Positions 48,561 through 60,632 of a stretch of DNA of 64,000 nt are shown one piece after another. A program made the translations under genes and the position numbers. Position 1 is the first letter of the stretch. The number at the start of each line of letters is the position of its first letter. The notes below the pieces were generated by a model. The model worked only from the letters and a program-made list of their open reading frames with translations, was not told the origin of the DNA and searched no databases. Source of the DNA: Harmonia axyridis (Eukaryota; Arthropoda; Insecta; Coleoptera; Coccinellidae); contig NC_059504.1 in the NCBI RefSeq assembly GCF_914767665.1, positions 20,896,501 to 20,960,500 of the forward strand. Direction: 5' to 3'.

Positions 48561-49198
48561 TCGTAGGTAGACAAGGGAAGGTATGCAAAGGGAAAATACG
48601 CTATATTTTACAGATTTTCTTCGATGAAGGCTAGAATGCACGCCAGGCGGCTAAAAATAGAGTATAATGACAAAAAATAGGAAAATTCCATGGATGACTT
48701 TTTTATTACGGGGTGAATTATGTAATAAACGAATTTCATTTCGAATAATGTTTGAATATCCCCGTAACAACAATAATTTCTATTGAAAACTAGTCTAAAA
48801 TGATTACATTATGGGTAAGCAATATTTGTCGCGCGAAAGAGTTTCATTCAAGATGTTTTCCCACGAGAAACTTTACTTTGAAGCATTTTCATGCTGTAAA
48901 ATCACTTCATCATGTTGTAATGTATACTAAAATTTTCTGGCACAGTACAGTAAATCTAGATTACAAAGAGTGCAAAACGCGTCCATGAGATTTGTCTGCT
49001 GTGTGCCGTTTTGACATCATGTAACGCCTTACTTTCGGGAACTCAAAGAGCTCAAAAGGGATCTAAGGGCTTACTATCTATGTATGCTAGCGCTACAACT
49101 TTATAAGCTGGTAAAAAGCAAACAACCTGGTTATTTGTTCAGTTCTCTTGTTTTGGGATCTCAAATACACGATATTAATGTAAGGGGGAACACTTACA

Positions 49199-50085
49199 CA
49201 ATGGACTAGTTTACTGATGTTGATAATACTATATTTGACACGATAGAATTAAAATATAGAGCAAAACTGATAAATCAGTGAAAAAATTTTGAAAATCCAT
49301 TAATAAATGACTGAGAAATAGATCATTTAAATTGACGTATTTTAGCGCGGAACGTCTTTGGTCTCCGACTCGTCTGTGACGTCACGCCACTTGCCTGTGA
49401 TCGCTACACCATAAATTACGTTTAAATACTTAGCCGCGCCAAGGCTCTCGCGCCGTTTGTAGTTGTACAGTGTAGTTTTAACTCGAGTTTTGTTTTTATG
49501 TCACCATAATGGAAGAAGGCTTCGTGAAAGGACAAAGTTATTTTTACTCAATAACTTATTTCAAACCAACTTACACCTTAGTATTTTTATTATCAGAAAT
49601 AGACAGCTAGTACTGATAGGTACTTACATCAAAATGATCTTCACACACATATGAAGTAGTTTTAGGTCCAATTAAGTCACGCCCCATTAATTTGCACCAC
49701 TTCTTCCTTTGATTCATGTCATTTGGTACATGAAAAAACAATTTATTGGGGTTTTTAATTGTCGTGCTTGCACACATAGGCACAATACAATATTTGTAGG
49801 ATTTTTTTTATTTCAGCCATCGTGTAACGAACAAAACACGACACGAACGGCACAAGTGATTGTACACCAATGAATTCGTAAGCACTCTGTGAATACCAGT
49901 CGCCTCGTGTAAGTGGCGTGACGTCACACACTAGACTATGAAATTATTCTTCCAAGCGCAACTTCAAAGTCCCATAACTTTTTCATTTCTAGAGATATTT
50001 CAATGATTGTTCCACATTTTTGTTTCATTTTACTTAAATTTTTAGAATTAATCCTTAACAAAAAAAAATGAAAACTAGTCCATTG
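49199..50085 (-). mobile_element. P-like element with THAP exon, inserted in the LINE
   Basis: Terminal inverted repeats CAATGGACTAGTTT, and subterminal inverted repeats of about 18-20 bases (GTGACGTCACGCCACTT near 49376 and its inverse near 49911-49930), an arrangement known from P elements. It encodes a THAP zinc finger on the minus strand. Much of the transposase is deleted. The 8-bp target duplication is not clear, because the LINE sequence across the junction is degraded. Confidence 0.65.
49628..49820 (-). pseudogene. THAP-domain first exon of a P-like transposase, frameshifted
   Basis: From the ATG at 49820 (MAEIKK...) the frame is off by one base at an eight-A run. From 49798 it continues as YKYCIVPMC, NKLFFHVPND, WCKLMGRDLIGP and YVCEDHFD, the C-x4-C...W...C-x2-H layout of a THAP DNA-binding domain. 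It ends at a clean donor GAT|GTAAGT (49628). Removing one A from the run would restore the frame, so either a one-base mutation or a homopolymer sequencing error is possible. In P transposase this domain binds the element ends. Confidence 0.7.
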
Positions 50086-50470
50086 CTCAGAACAGCTAAG
50101 TTTCGGGGATGCTTCGCGTTCAATGCTCCTACGGTCCTGAATGAAATTTTTGATAGTTTACTACTTTCTGAGAGGTCGTTCAGGAAGAGAATAAAAACAT
50201 TTCTATTAGGCACGATGTAAAAAAAAGAGAATATTGTGATTTATTTTGATTCTTCATTGGAAGTTTTTTGTGTTTTTACGGGCTTATTGTATGAAATAGG
50301 GCTTATTGTATGAAATAGGTTATTTTGTATTTTGGTACTAACAACTCAGATTATTGATGTGCAAATTTTTTATATGAAGAATAGTGGAAGATCGCCTTTG
50401 GCCGAACTCTATTCCTTTTGGCTAACCTGACATCATTTAGGATTTAGTTCATAAACATTATTATTATTAT

Positions 50471-51348
50471 GTGTCTCGTTGCATTGCGGCCGTTTGTCTT
50501 TCAATACTCGGCTCGAACGCATTCATTGCGTTCGATAACAATCGCCTGTGATTGTTTCAGTCGATATCAACAACTCATAATACACTACGGCGAGCTAGTC
50601 CCAACAAATAGTGAGCATAACCTTGAAACCGTGAATATTCGGTTTGGCCGTCTAAGTGGAAGCATGACCGGGATATCCCCATGATTTTCTGCGCTTGGGA
50701 TGATCGTAATGAACCCATTCTTAGCCTCCAGTCACACTGCGATACAGAAACCCCTTCCGTCTGTGCCTTGCAAGCAGCTGTTCACAAGCAAACAAACGCC
50801 GTTCAACATCCCTCGGCTTCAACTCGTACGACACCCAATTTCCTCGTTTCTGAATCATTCCCATGACTTTCAGGCGTTTTGAAATGGCTTGTTGCGTCAC
50901 TCACAATGATCCTGCCAATTCTTGTTGCGTTTGACACGAGTCTTGATCAAGTAATGCCTCCAATTCTGCATCTTCGAAAACCTTCTATCTTCCACCGCCA
51001 TGCTGGTCAAAGTCACCGTTCTTGTTGAATCCACTCTCGGCACTTTCTTTCGCTAATAGCAAATACCATAGGTATTTGGGAGCATTCGATGAGCCTCATC
51101 CGCAGATTTCTTCAAATTGAAGCATAACATTAAAACCTCCCGTAAATGACTAGAATTTGGCTCGTAAGCTAACATGCTTATTCGAGAATAACTGTATGAT
51201 GCAGACACAAGTCGATTAATATTTCGATGGCGTTATATTTACAAACACCTAAGTTTATTGTATGCCATCTACGATCTATTCATTTCGACTACCACTTACC
51301 GCTACAGCCATCTATTGCAAAAGGGCGGAAGCAAAGTTGTACACTTAA
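50471..51348 (-). mobile_element. Mariner copy 4 (lineage B), truncated
   Basis: On the minus strand it starts with TTAAGTGTACAACTTTGC at 51348, next to TA, and matches the 5' half of mariner copy 5, including the sequence for SRVTQQAISK-like and GDE-type regions. It stops at 50471 where the LINE (ATT)n tail begins, so its 3' part and right terminus are missing. Multiple stops are present. Confidence 0.75.
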
Positions 51349-51778
51349 TAGTTTCAGAAAAAAAAGCTCTGAACAGCGTATGGATTTTTTTATTTGAATT
51401 TTCGGTCTATAGGTACATTCCAAAACTGTGGAAATTCCAGGGGTTGAAATATTTTTCGGACATTCCCAAAGGTGAATCATAGAAAATAATAAACCAAAAT
51501 CGGCTCATCAAAGAAATGCACTGTTTATGTTCAATAAAAACCTTGGATAATACAATATATTATAGGATACAATATGAAATAATCTACATCGCTCGTTATT
51601 GACGGTTGGGAGGCCTTTATCCTTTATTTACCAATTTTATCGACCATAAACGCGTAAAGTAGGTACACCTTCATTTCTATTACAAGTGATTTCGTAAGTA
51701 CAAAGTCAACACACGTCTAAATAAACTGATTTGTCATACTTCTGGAAATTTAATAATGGAATTTATGCTTTATTTCAG
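51349..51778. other. Non-coding sequence before a candidate exon
   Basis: No element or gene was recognised. It ends in a usable acceptor (TTTATTTCAG at 51769-51778). Confidence 0.35.
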
Positions 51779-51821
51779 ATCGAGTTAATGAATAACCGCT
51801 ACAATGGTCATCGTTACAAGG
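51779..51821 (+). CDS. Candidate short exon with an ATG start
   Basis: Bounded by a good acceptor (TTTATTTCAG) and a consensus donor (AGG|GTAAGT). The ATG at 51804 has a favourable context (ACAATGG) and reads MVIVTR up to the donor in phase 0. An earlier ATG at 51788 would read MNNRYNGHRYK in phase 1. Only the first choice joins openly to the candidate exon at 60633. It was chosen from splice signals alone. Confidence 0.3.
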
Positions 51822-51968
51822 GTAAGTTTATATTATTCTGTGGTTGAGGTTTCTGAATCAACTGTTTTTACAATTTGACAGTAATAAAGTTTAATGGCAA
51901 ATTTGTATTTTAAAGAAAACTCCATCATTTTCATAGTAAATTTTAACGTTGTTGAAGCGTATATCGTG

Positions 51969-52904
51969 CAGGGCCGTCACTAGTAAAACAGCCGCTCTAG
52001 GCAGAGACCCATTTTGCCGCCCTAACAGAAGTTTACTCTGCAGAATACTAAAAATTAATTTTGGATAATCGGGGAACACAGTTTGCTCAAGCGTTTCTAC
52101 CGCCCCGGCAAAATATAAATCGGAACCCTTTCAGGTTTGGGATTTTGTACTAAGCGAAAGATTCGTTCTTCCGGTAATCCAGATTTCCCAGAAAAAGTAT
52201 ATAATGCCGCCATCCATTATTTGCCGCCCCTCTAGAGTGGACCCTGCAGTTTCAGGCTCCTAGCTCAGTTTCGATTTTGAAAAAAAACTTGAAAATTTGT
52301 TTTTTTTTTGTTTAAGATTATCGAGTAAAACAATCGGATGATGCGGATGAACTATTATTTAGTTCGAATGCTTCCACGCCCAGCATTAGATAATTTGATA
52401 TAAAAAATGAAGAATAATATAAAATAATGGCATGTGGTTATGAAATAATAAACCTTCTTATATTTCTTAAGTAGGATCAGTTGGAAGTGATGAAAAAGAA
52501 TTGTTTTCTTATATTTTGTGTTCCATTCTGAGGAAACAACATTCTGATTAGAGAATTGAAAAGAAAACAATCCAGAACCCCAAAAGGCAATAAAATTCGG
52601 CAACGTAAAGGGAACGCCGACAAGCCTGATGAGTGCATGTATTTTTTTTAGCGTCAAGCACTATGAAACAGCAAACAGCACTATGAAGGGATCACGCCAA
52701 ATCTGGATATTTTTGAGTATTATGTATAATTGAAGGTTTTCGATGATAATTAAATTTTTCGGTATTTCTTCCTGTTGTTACTGACTGAATTAAATCTCAT
52801 TTGGTACTTTGAATTGCTATACATGTAATTTTTGTTGATCAATCTTGAAATGCCGTTCTTGAATGCCTCCCTTGGCGATAGCCTATCCCCTAGCTACGGC
52901 CCTG
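51969..52904. mobile_element. hAT-type element, non-autonomous
   Basis: Ends CAGGGCCGTCACTAG and the inverse of CAGGGCCGTAGCTAG, flanked by ATATCGTG and GTCTCGTG (6 of 8 identical). Internal words such as TTTTGCCGCCC and CCGCCCCGGCAAAAT are shared with the hAT MITEs at 22665 and 63452. No transposase frame is seen. Confidence 0.7.
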
Positions 52905-53837
52905 GTCTCGTGCAGTTTTTAATTGTCAAATGTCAAAAAAGTGAGCTTCCTAGATAGCAGGCTATTCAAAATTAAACCCCTTATAGGAAAAACTTTAATA
53001 AATCATGATCAACTCTACCAAATAATAATTGCTGAAACATTTCAATATTTCAAACATAGACGACATATTCACTTTAGGTATAAAATACCTATAGTGACTG
53101 TTTGAAGCTTTCAGAAATCTGGGGATATTTACTCAGCCTACGGGCCTGTTGCCATCAATTCAAAATGTTGTATATTTGTAATTCTCTTTGTAAATTAAAT
53201 TTAACGTTTTCATTTCATTATTTCTTCGAAATCGAAACCAAAATTGAAAAATTCGAAGCATGAGAATATTTCGGCAACCACTTGTTGATATTGATTTTTT
53301 AAAACTTGGGAACGATGCCGCAAAACGTTTTATGACAACATTTCACAGCTAAGATGAATAAATTATACACACATCAAATAAAAAAAAACTGTTGTTTATG
53401 GTGATAACATGTTTATTATTGGAATTGGTATTTACTGCAACTCATGTAGCAAAAATATCATTTCTATACGAGGTGTTACCAAAAAAGAGGTGAATCCTTG
53501 TTGAAAATTAAAGGGAGTTTCTCATGTAAACAAAAGTTCTTATAAACGTAATCCATCATCTCATTTAAAGGAGGAGAAAAAACTCTTTATTTCAACTCCA
53601 AATGCTTTATTCAATGGCTACATGTTTCGATCTCAGAAATATCATCTTCAGGACTACTATTTGTTTTCTTTTGAATTGAAAAGAAACGAAATAATAGTTC
53701 TCAATTCAAAAATATTGATTTAAAAGATTGATTCATTGTCAAACTTCTTCAACTTTCATTTTGTAATTATAAAAGCAATAGTTTTCAAATAATGAAATGA
53801 ATGGAATTGCAAAAATCTAGTAGGTGGTTGTCAAGCA

Positions 53838-54009
53838 CAGTGGCGACGCCAGTTTTCAAGAATAGGGGAGCTTAGGAGAGGCCAAGATTTCGGGGTGCAT
53901 CTAGTTCATGTTAAATTCATGTTGTTTTTTTTATTATGCCATATTGCAGGGGGTACGGCAACAATTTAGGGGTGAGCGGTACCCCTCTTGCCCCCCAGTG
54001 TCACAACTG
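53838..54009. mobile_element. Short hAT-like MITE
   Basis: Begins CAGTGGCGACGCCAG and ends with the inverse of CAGTTGTGACACTGG. CAGTGGCG is a common hAT terminus; the target duplication was not resolved. Confidence 0.4.
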
Positions 54010-54422
54010 GACTTTGGATGGCAAAAAATGCCATCTTTCAACTCTTGCTAGCATTTAAAAAAAAAAAATAAATACTATTTATTCACAATTTTGAAAGTGT
54101 AACTTTTCAAGGAAATGCCTAGAGCTTTTGTTTACAATGTGTGCGAGAAAGACCCTCTTCAATTGTAGACAAAAATCATTTTTATAGATACATAACAAAT
54201 TTTCATTTTTGCATGGCATCAAATTAAAGAAAACTCGATATACTTTCTTGTACAAATTCGCCAGTTCACCAAAGAATATTAATTGGTAACCTTGGTGAGA
54301 AATTCGCATGATGTCTTCACTCTCTTCTATGTGATAATTACAGTCAAATAATATCTTAATCACTCTGTGAATTATGATAAACAGAAATAATCATTACCTT
54401 CAACCGCTTTTTCCTTTCAGGA

Positions 54423-54572
54423 ATGGCCGAAAACTTTCTCGCAAAAAATGTATTTCGAAAAAGTAACAAGCAATGGGCAATTTTGAAAACTGGCGAAAGT
54501 GAAAGCAGAATTATTCATCGAACAGTGATTTTGTTTATATCAATAAAGGTTTTTCATGTCACTGATAATTGA
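54423..54572 (+). CDS. Small ORF behind a splice acceptor, uncertain
   Basis: TTTTTCCTTTCAG|GA precedes ATGGCC, and the frame reads MAENFLAKNVFRKSNKQW, then AILKTGESESRIIHRT and a hydrophobic end before TGA. There is no known domain. It could be a real exon of the gene suspected in this half, or chance. Confidence 0.2.
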   Translation: MAENFLAKNVFRKSNKQWAILKTGESESRIIHRTVILFISIKVFHVTDN

Positions 54573-55050
54573 GTTTAAAACAATGCGTCAACAAAATTGA
54601 CATCATGATGAGCTGCAACAATCAATTACCGCAAAAATTTCAAGGGCATGACAATGAGAGTTCAAAGTAGAAGTATGTATTTTCATAAGGGAATATATTG
54701 TAGAAGATTTAATATATATACTATCTATGAAATAATTTTGATACGGATATCTCTTGTGAATGATATGCTGATTTTTACATACCTTCTTTTGATAATATAC
54801 ACACCATCAAATTTATGGAGACAGATAAAAACTCAACAAAGTTTGTAGTTTACTTTCTCTTGAACCCTTTGATCTATTTTAGCAATATTTTTCGGGAGAA
54901 ATTATAGCACTTTTAATGGTTTCAGTACATTGAAAAAAAATGTTCTTTGTATTAAAGAATGACAGTCATCAACTTGATTTCATTGAGATGCAATGAACTT
55001 TTTTTCAATATAATAAAATTTTATTCTTTAACTTCATTTATTAGATGCAT

Positions 55051-55630
55051 AGAATAGTTAACATAGATAGAAGAAGGATACGCAATTTTTACATGTCCCC
55101 AACATGGTTAGATTACGTTGTCGGATTGTGATATATTTTCAAAACCTCAATTTTATATCATTATGAATGTATATTAAATTGAATGAAATATATTTATTTG
55201 AGTGATTCCTGATTGAATATGCAAATTCGAATACTTGGAATCCAATATTTTTCCTAATTTTAGAATTTATAATAAGCAGAATATTTATTATTTTCTGTTT
55301 ATACCTACTGAAATCCAAGGTTTGGCAACTTTTGCTCTCCTAGTGTCATCAGTTGTTTCACGTCGTTTGGCGCGCTTGAAGTTCGTTTTCTGAATTTCTG
55401 ATATATTTAGGCATTTATTTCAATATATTTTGAGTTAATATGAAAAGTTGATTCACTATGGGACATAAGAAGTGCATTATTTGTGGAGAAACTTGCAAGT
55501 CGAGTGAAATATCGTATCACTGATATTTTTCATTTCCGCGCGCTTCATGTCATATTTGATAGTTCATCTTTGGGACAAAATTTGCTTACTGAAAATGACA
55601 TATGCTCCCTCTATCTATGTTTATTACTCT
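55051..55630 (+). mobile_element. THAP-like inverted-terminal element, copy B
   Basis: An inverse copy of 29389-29959. A short frame starts at ATG 55458 (MGHKKCIICGETCKSSEI...), which looks like the beginning of a THAP-type or similar zinc finger, and stops after 21 codons. The right end is TTTATTACTC; the left end is more degraded. Confidence 0.55.
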
Positions 55631-57396
55631 GAGATTATATGTAAAAAGTATTGCATTAACTAGTTCGGACAATTACAATGAACAATACTTATACATTATT
55701 GATACAAAACACAATTGATCGGATAAATGGATAAATGGCCAAAGTATTCTACAGAAAATAAACTATAAACTTTCTTCTTATTTTGCCTGTACCCCTAATT
55801 CTAAATCAGTGCGAAAGTTTATAGGAGGTCAATATTTGTCTAAAATTAAAGGGAGTCTTTCATGCAATCAAAAGCTCGTAGACCTTTCCTTGAAAAGTTG
55901 GACGCTTCCAAAAGAGAGAATTGCTGACGATTTGAAGGAATGGCATTTTGAGGACGTGTTCTACCAATGAAGTTGTGCAAACAAAACGTGACAGCCACCT
56001 ACTAGATTTTCGAAATGGGGGTTGCATGTTCCATCTTTTCGAAAAATCACAACAAAATTTAAAAATACCCATAAGTAGCCTTTTCTTTGGCGAAATATGC
56101 CTACAAAATGCCACTCTTTCAGCTCTTAAGCAATTCAAAAAAAAATTGATATTTTTCTCATATTTTGGAAAGTGTGACTTGTCCAAATAATCTCTTGCTT
56201 TGGAATTATCTATTTTTGATTCGATTTCGAAAAACTGTAGGATTTAGTTACTGCTATAGTTTTCGAGTTACCAAATTGAAGAAATTCAGAAAAGAAACAA
56301 ATGATTCAAAATTTTATTTACAAAGAGAATGACAAATAGCCAACATTGGAATTGATATAGAGGAAATAATGAGGGGAATTGAAAATCAAAGAAAAAGAAT
56401 GAGGACTTATTCCTCAAGAAAAAGTGCTAACCGTAGACAAGTGTTTCCATCTTTCGCCCCTCATCAGAAAGTGAAAAAAGTGTTGTTCATCCCAATATTA
56501 TTTCACCTAAGTGATTATGGCCTAAAGCCCGAAACACTCGTCTATGTTTAGCGCTTCTCCTTGAAGGATGTATGCGATCGAAAGAATATGTTGCTAGACT
56601 GTTAAAACAATACTATTATTCCTTACAAAACAAATTTTGAGGTTCTATTTCGAATGTTTCATTGTGTATTGGACGGTTAATTAGGATCAATCGAATATTT
56701 CATATAAAATCTGATAATCATGAAGCCTGAATTAACCTACCAAAACCAACACTTAGAGAAAAGAAACGAATACGCAGAATTAGAATAAGTACATCAGCAA
56801 CATAGCAAAGGGTTGACAATACAAACTTCAGAAATATGTAAGTTTTGTTAATTTTTCAAGGTTCAAGCTGTTCAATCTCGGATTCGTCATTATTCACCAT
56901 TGCTTAGATAAATTTAAGTAATTAAAGTAATTTTTTTATTAAATATAACGAAATTTTCTTATTTTCGGCTCTTCAAATTGTGAAATTGATTCAAGAATGC
57001 TGGAATACGCAAAAAAGTACTCTACCGATAATAATCAAACAAAAAAACTATTCGTATCGTCCTCGTACATATTTTCTGATCTGCGCGGGTGGTTCGATCA
57101 GACGAGAAAACTAGCAGATGAGAAAAACAGGGGAACAATACTGGCTTAACCGCAAAATAGGACATAGCCATTCGGAAAGAACACCGGAAGAGACTTCACG
57201 CTCAACTGGTTGCAACAAAAAGTCCATCCTCACTACTAAACGACAGGCGTTTGAAGTAGATCGATGGAAATTTAGTGATTCAGCTCTTTTAAAATTTTTT
57301 GTACGGGTTCCGGCAGGGTTCTGTTTCCGGATTGGGACACCTGGTTCCGAAGACTCGTTATTGAACGGAAAAATAATCCAACGATGTAAGATCATA
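55631..57396. other. Non-coding, some repeat debris
   Basis: Contains an imperfect hairpin at 56425-56552. The frame at 57118-57456 runs into mariner copy 5 and is not a gene. Confidence 0.4.
56425..56552. repeat. Imperfect inverted repeat
   Basis: The arms carry TAGACAAGTGTTTC and GAAACACTCGTCTA, flanked by GCTAA and TTAGC. Possibly the end of an unrecognised element. Confidence 0.4.
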
Positions 57397-59843
57397 TTAG
57401 GTGTACAAATTCGCTTCCGCCGTTTTGCAGTAGATGGCTGTAGCGGTAGGTGGTAGTCGAAATGAATAGATCGTAGATGTCATACAATAAGCTTTTTATG
57501 TTTTAAACATAACGCCATCGAAATATTAGTCGATTTGTGTCTGCATCATAAAGTTATTCTCGATTAAACATGTGAGCTTACAAACCAAATACTAGTCATT
57601 TGCGGGAAGGTACAATTTTCTGCTTTAAATTGATGAAATCTGCGGCTGAGACTCATAGAATGCTCCTAAATACCTATAATGAGGCAGCTATCAGTGACAG
57701 AACGTGACGAGAGTTGTTTCAACGCTTCAAGAACGGTGATTTTGACGTCAAAGACCAGCGGAAGAGAGAAGGTTATCGAAGATGCAGAATTGGAGGCATT
57801 ACTTGATCAAGACTCGTGTCAAACGCAATAAGAATTGGCTGGATCATCGGGAGTGACGCAACAAGCCATTTCAAAACTCCTGAAAGTCATGTGAATGATT
57901 CAGAAACAAGAAAATTGGGTGCAGTACGAGTAGAAGCCGAGATATGTTGAACGACGTTTGTTTGCTTGTGGACAGCTGCGTGCAAGGTAAAGACGGAAGG
58001 GATTTCTGCATCGCATTGTGGCTGGAGACGAAAAATGGGGTCATTACGATAATCCCAAGCGCAGAAAAACATGGGGATATCTCGGTCATACTTCCACGTC
58101 GACGACCAAACCAAATATTCACGGTTCCAAGGTTATGTTCAGTATTTGGGGGGACCAGCTCGGCGTAGTGTAATATGAGTTGTTAAAACCGACTGAAACA
58201 ATCGCAGGCGAGCATTGAAAAGCAAACGGCCACAAAACAACGAGAGACATAATAAAGTGATTTTACAGCATGACAATGCTCGACCCATAATTGTAAACGT
58301 TCAAATGGGAAGTCCTACCCAACCCGCCGTATTCTCCAGACGTTGCTCGCTCGGACTATCACTTGTTTCGATCAATGACACACGGCCTGGCTGTCCAGCA
58401 CTTCCGGTCCTATGAAGAAGTAAAAAAATTGGATCGATTAATGGATCGCTTCAGAAGATTACCAGTTTTTTCGAAGCGTGATGGGAGAAAGTAGTGGCCA
58501 GCGATGTACAGTGCATCCCATTTTGGGTGAGACTGCCAGGTTTCTCGCTTGTTATTTAAGATAGAGCCTTGCGGTTTTCACGTTCCTGTCCTACTTTTTC
58601 GTGAAACTCAAGTTGGTCTAATCAGATTTTGCATAACTGTTTCCGTTCAAAAGATACAGGGTGATTTTGGAAATTGATACTTTGCGGACACCTCCTTTAT
58701 CTCCGAAGTTGTTAGGAATGATGCTGAGGTAAAAACTACGTCTGAATCAGAATTCTGCGTAGAATCCAGTGGCGTACTCAATTTTTTTTTTCGGGGTATG
58801 GTTTTGAAGATTCAACACAAACCTATATTTTTTTAATGGAACACCCTGTATATTATTACTTCGTTGGATTCGTAATTTTTTTTCCTTCAAAATGATGTAT
58901 GATACTATGTAGGTAGGACGTTCAGAAATATAAAAAAACACTGAAACATCAAATAATGATGGTTTTTTGTTAATGGGTCATGAATTTCCCAAGTTTCAAT
59001 AAGAGGATTATTACTTTTGATTTTTGAAAAGTATTAGGTCATTGATGATACAAACATTCTTGTTGTTATTATGGCTACTATGCATTTGGCAGCATTGTTT
59101 TATCAAGCTAGCATTGGGAAGAAAAAACCAATCTGATCTAGCTGTCATCGCAATGAATTATTATTATTATTATTGATTCTTTTTTATATGGGAAATCCAT
59201 TGCCTATTAACGAAAAAACCATCATTATTTGATGTTTTAGTGTTTTTTTATATTTCTGAACATCCTACCTACATAGTATCATACATCATTTTGAAGGAAA
59301 AAAAATTACGAATCCAACGAAGTAATAATATACAGGGCGTTCCATTAAAAAGAATATAGGTTTGTGTTGAATCTTCCAAACCATACCCCGAAAAAAAATA
59401 TTGAGTACGCCACTGGATTCTACGCAGAATTCTGATTCAGACGTAGTTTTTACCTCAGCATCATTCCTATCAACTTCGGAGATAAAGGAGGTGTCCGAAA
59501 AGTATCAATTTCCAAAATCACCCTGTATCTCTTGAACGGAAACAGTTATGCAAAATCTGATTAGACCAACTTGAGTTTCACGAAAAAGTAGGAGAGGAAC
59601 GTGAAAACCGCAAGGCTCTATCTTAAATAACAAGCGAGAAACCTGGCTGTCTCACCCAAAATGGGATGCACTGTACAATACTTTGAATCATGAATGTATT
59701 CGGGATTCGTACGCTGCCCGAAAGATGGGAGAAAGAAGTGACCAGCGATGGACAATATTTTGAATCATAAGTATATAACCAATTTTTTAGAATAAAGCCG
59801 CGGATTTCGGAAAAAAAACGGTGGTAGCAAAGATGTACGCCTA
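57397..59843 (+). mobile_element. Mariner copy 5 (lineage B), carrying a foldback insertion
   Basis: Left end TTAGGTGTACAAATTCGC; the right end is the inverse of TAGGCGTACATCTTTGC. The transposase is broken by several stops but keeps GDE (first Asp), QHDNARP (second) and SPDVARSDYHLF (third). The C-terminal coding end is interrupted at 58509 by a 1.17-kb inverted repeat. After it, the mariner tail appears with an additional nearby repeat of ...ATGGGAGAAAG..CCAGCGATG. The lineage differs from copies 1-3. Confidence 0.8.
58509..59673. mobile_element. 1.17-kb foldback element inside mariner copy 5
   Basis: Ends CAGTGCATCCCATTTTGGG and its inverse, flanked by TA on both sides (58507-58508 and 59674-59675). 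Arms of about 450 bases are near-perfect inverses. Each arm contains a unit of about 200 bases bounded by ACAGGGTGATTTTGG and GGAACACCCTGT, so an older element was captured before the palindrome formed. The CAGTG ends and TA duplication suggest Tc1/mariner mobilisation. Confidence 0.8.
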
Positions 59844-60632
59844 TCTACATATATCTACACCTATATCTGTTAATACTGAAATATTGAATTTTTTCCGATT
59901 ATCTTCTCGAATTTCCTTTGATTTGGGTGACGGGATCGGTATGAAATTCAGCAAAAAGCTTGAAATTACAGGTCTTCATCTAAATGCAAAATTTCATCTG
60001 GATCGAATCAGTCTCTACCAGGCAAACAAAATTTCGGAACTCCTAGTCGGATTTTGCTGTTGACGAACTCAACTTCTGCCTTAGATATCCGAAAAAGATT
60101 TCTGTTAAAGAGTTATCGTGCTTAAGCACTGATTCATGATCAGTGAGCCGACTCTTATAGTTTGAGACCATTCCCGGCACAAAAGCCGAAAATTACAGCC
60201 ACCTTGACAAATTGATCCTATAACGCACTGTTCGAGAAACGAGTGCTCAAAACGTAAAATAATATCCCACAGAGATATATAATTCTCAACAACGAAAATC
60301 TAATCGAATCTTCGAATTTTACAGCCCATAAATCATTTGAAGACGAACATTTCGCTAGGCTTTCATAGGTTAATTACTTCGCTGTCTATTAAATGGAAAT
60401 TACCAAATATACAGACGTTAACATCTGTTGAGGACTGTTTGACGACCCAGAAGAGATGGCAGGACTTGGGTAAACATTCCTCAGTGTCTGTCTCTCCACA
60501 GAAATATAAGTAACGGTAACGGTCAGTTATTTATGTGTTGATTACCCAGCTGAATACCTAGACTGAGAAGAATCGCCCAAAGATCCTGCACGATGCTAGC
60601 CAGTCATAAATATTAATGGTCATTTTTTTCAG
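59844..60632. other. Non-coding, no gene seen
   Basis: AT-rich; ends in a strong acceptor (TTTTTTTCAG at 60623-60632). Confidence 0.35.

Larger units (their letters stand above)
48800..50470 (+). mobile_element. Second LINE 3' end, interrupted by a P-like element
   Basis: Broken reverse transcriptase C-terminal sequence: LQRVQNASMRFVCCVP, then FRELKELKRDLRAYYL and QLYKLVKSKQPGYLF before the insertion at 49199. It resumes after 50085 with LRTAKFRGCFAFNAPTVLNE and FRKRIKTFLLGTM then a stop. A 3' untranslated region follows, with GGGCTTATTGTATGAAATA repeated in tandem at about 50279-50316, and an (ATT)n tail at about 50456-50470. The tail directly abuts mariner copy 4. Confidence 0.75.
52905..55050. 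other. Repeat-containing non-coding stretch
   Basis: Includes a hAT-like MITE at 53838-54009 and segments at about 53490-53560 and 54040-54130 that resemble 55820-55890 and the inverse of 56110-56190. A 49-codon frame at 54423-54572 sits directly behind a strong splice acceptor. Confidence 0.4.

Noticed and set aside
57111..57456. ORFs on both strands left of mariner copy 5
   Set aside because: They cross the mariner terminus into its end sequence and show no domain; probably chance openness.
57871..58168. Three overlapping ORFs on both strands
   Set aside because: All lie in the decayed transposase of mariner copy 5; none has an independent domain.
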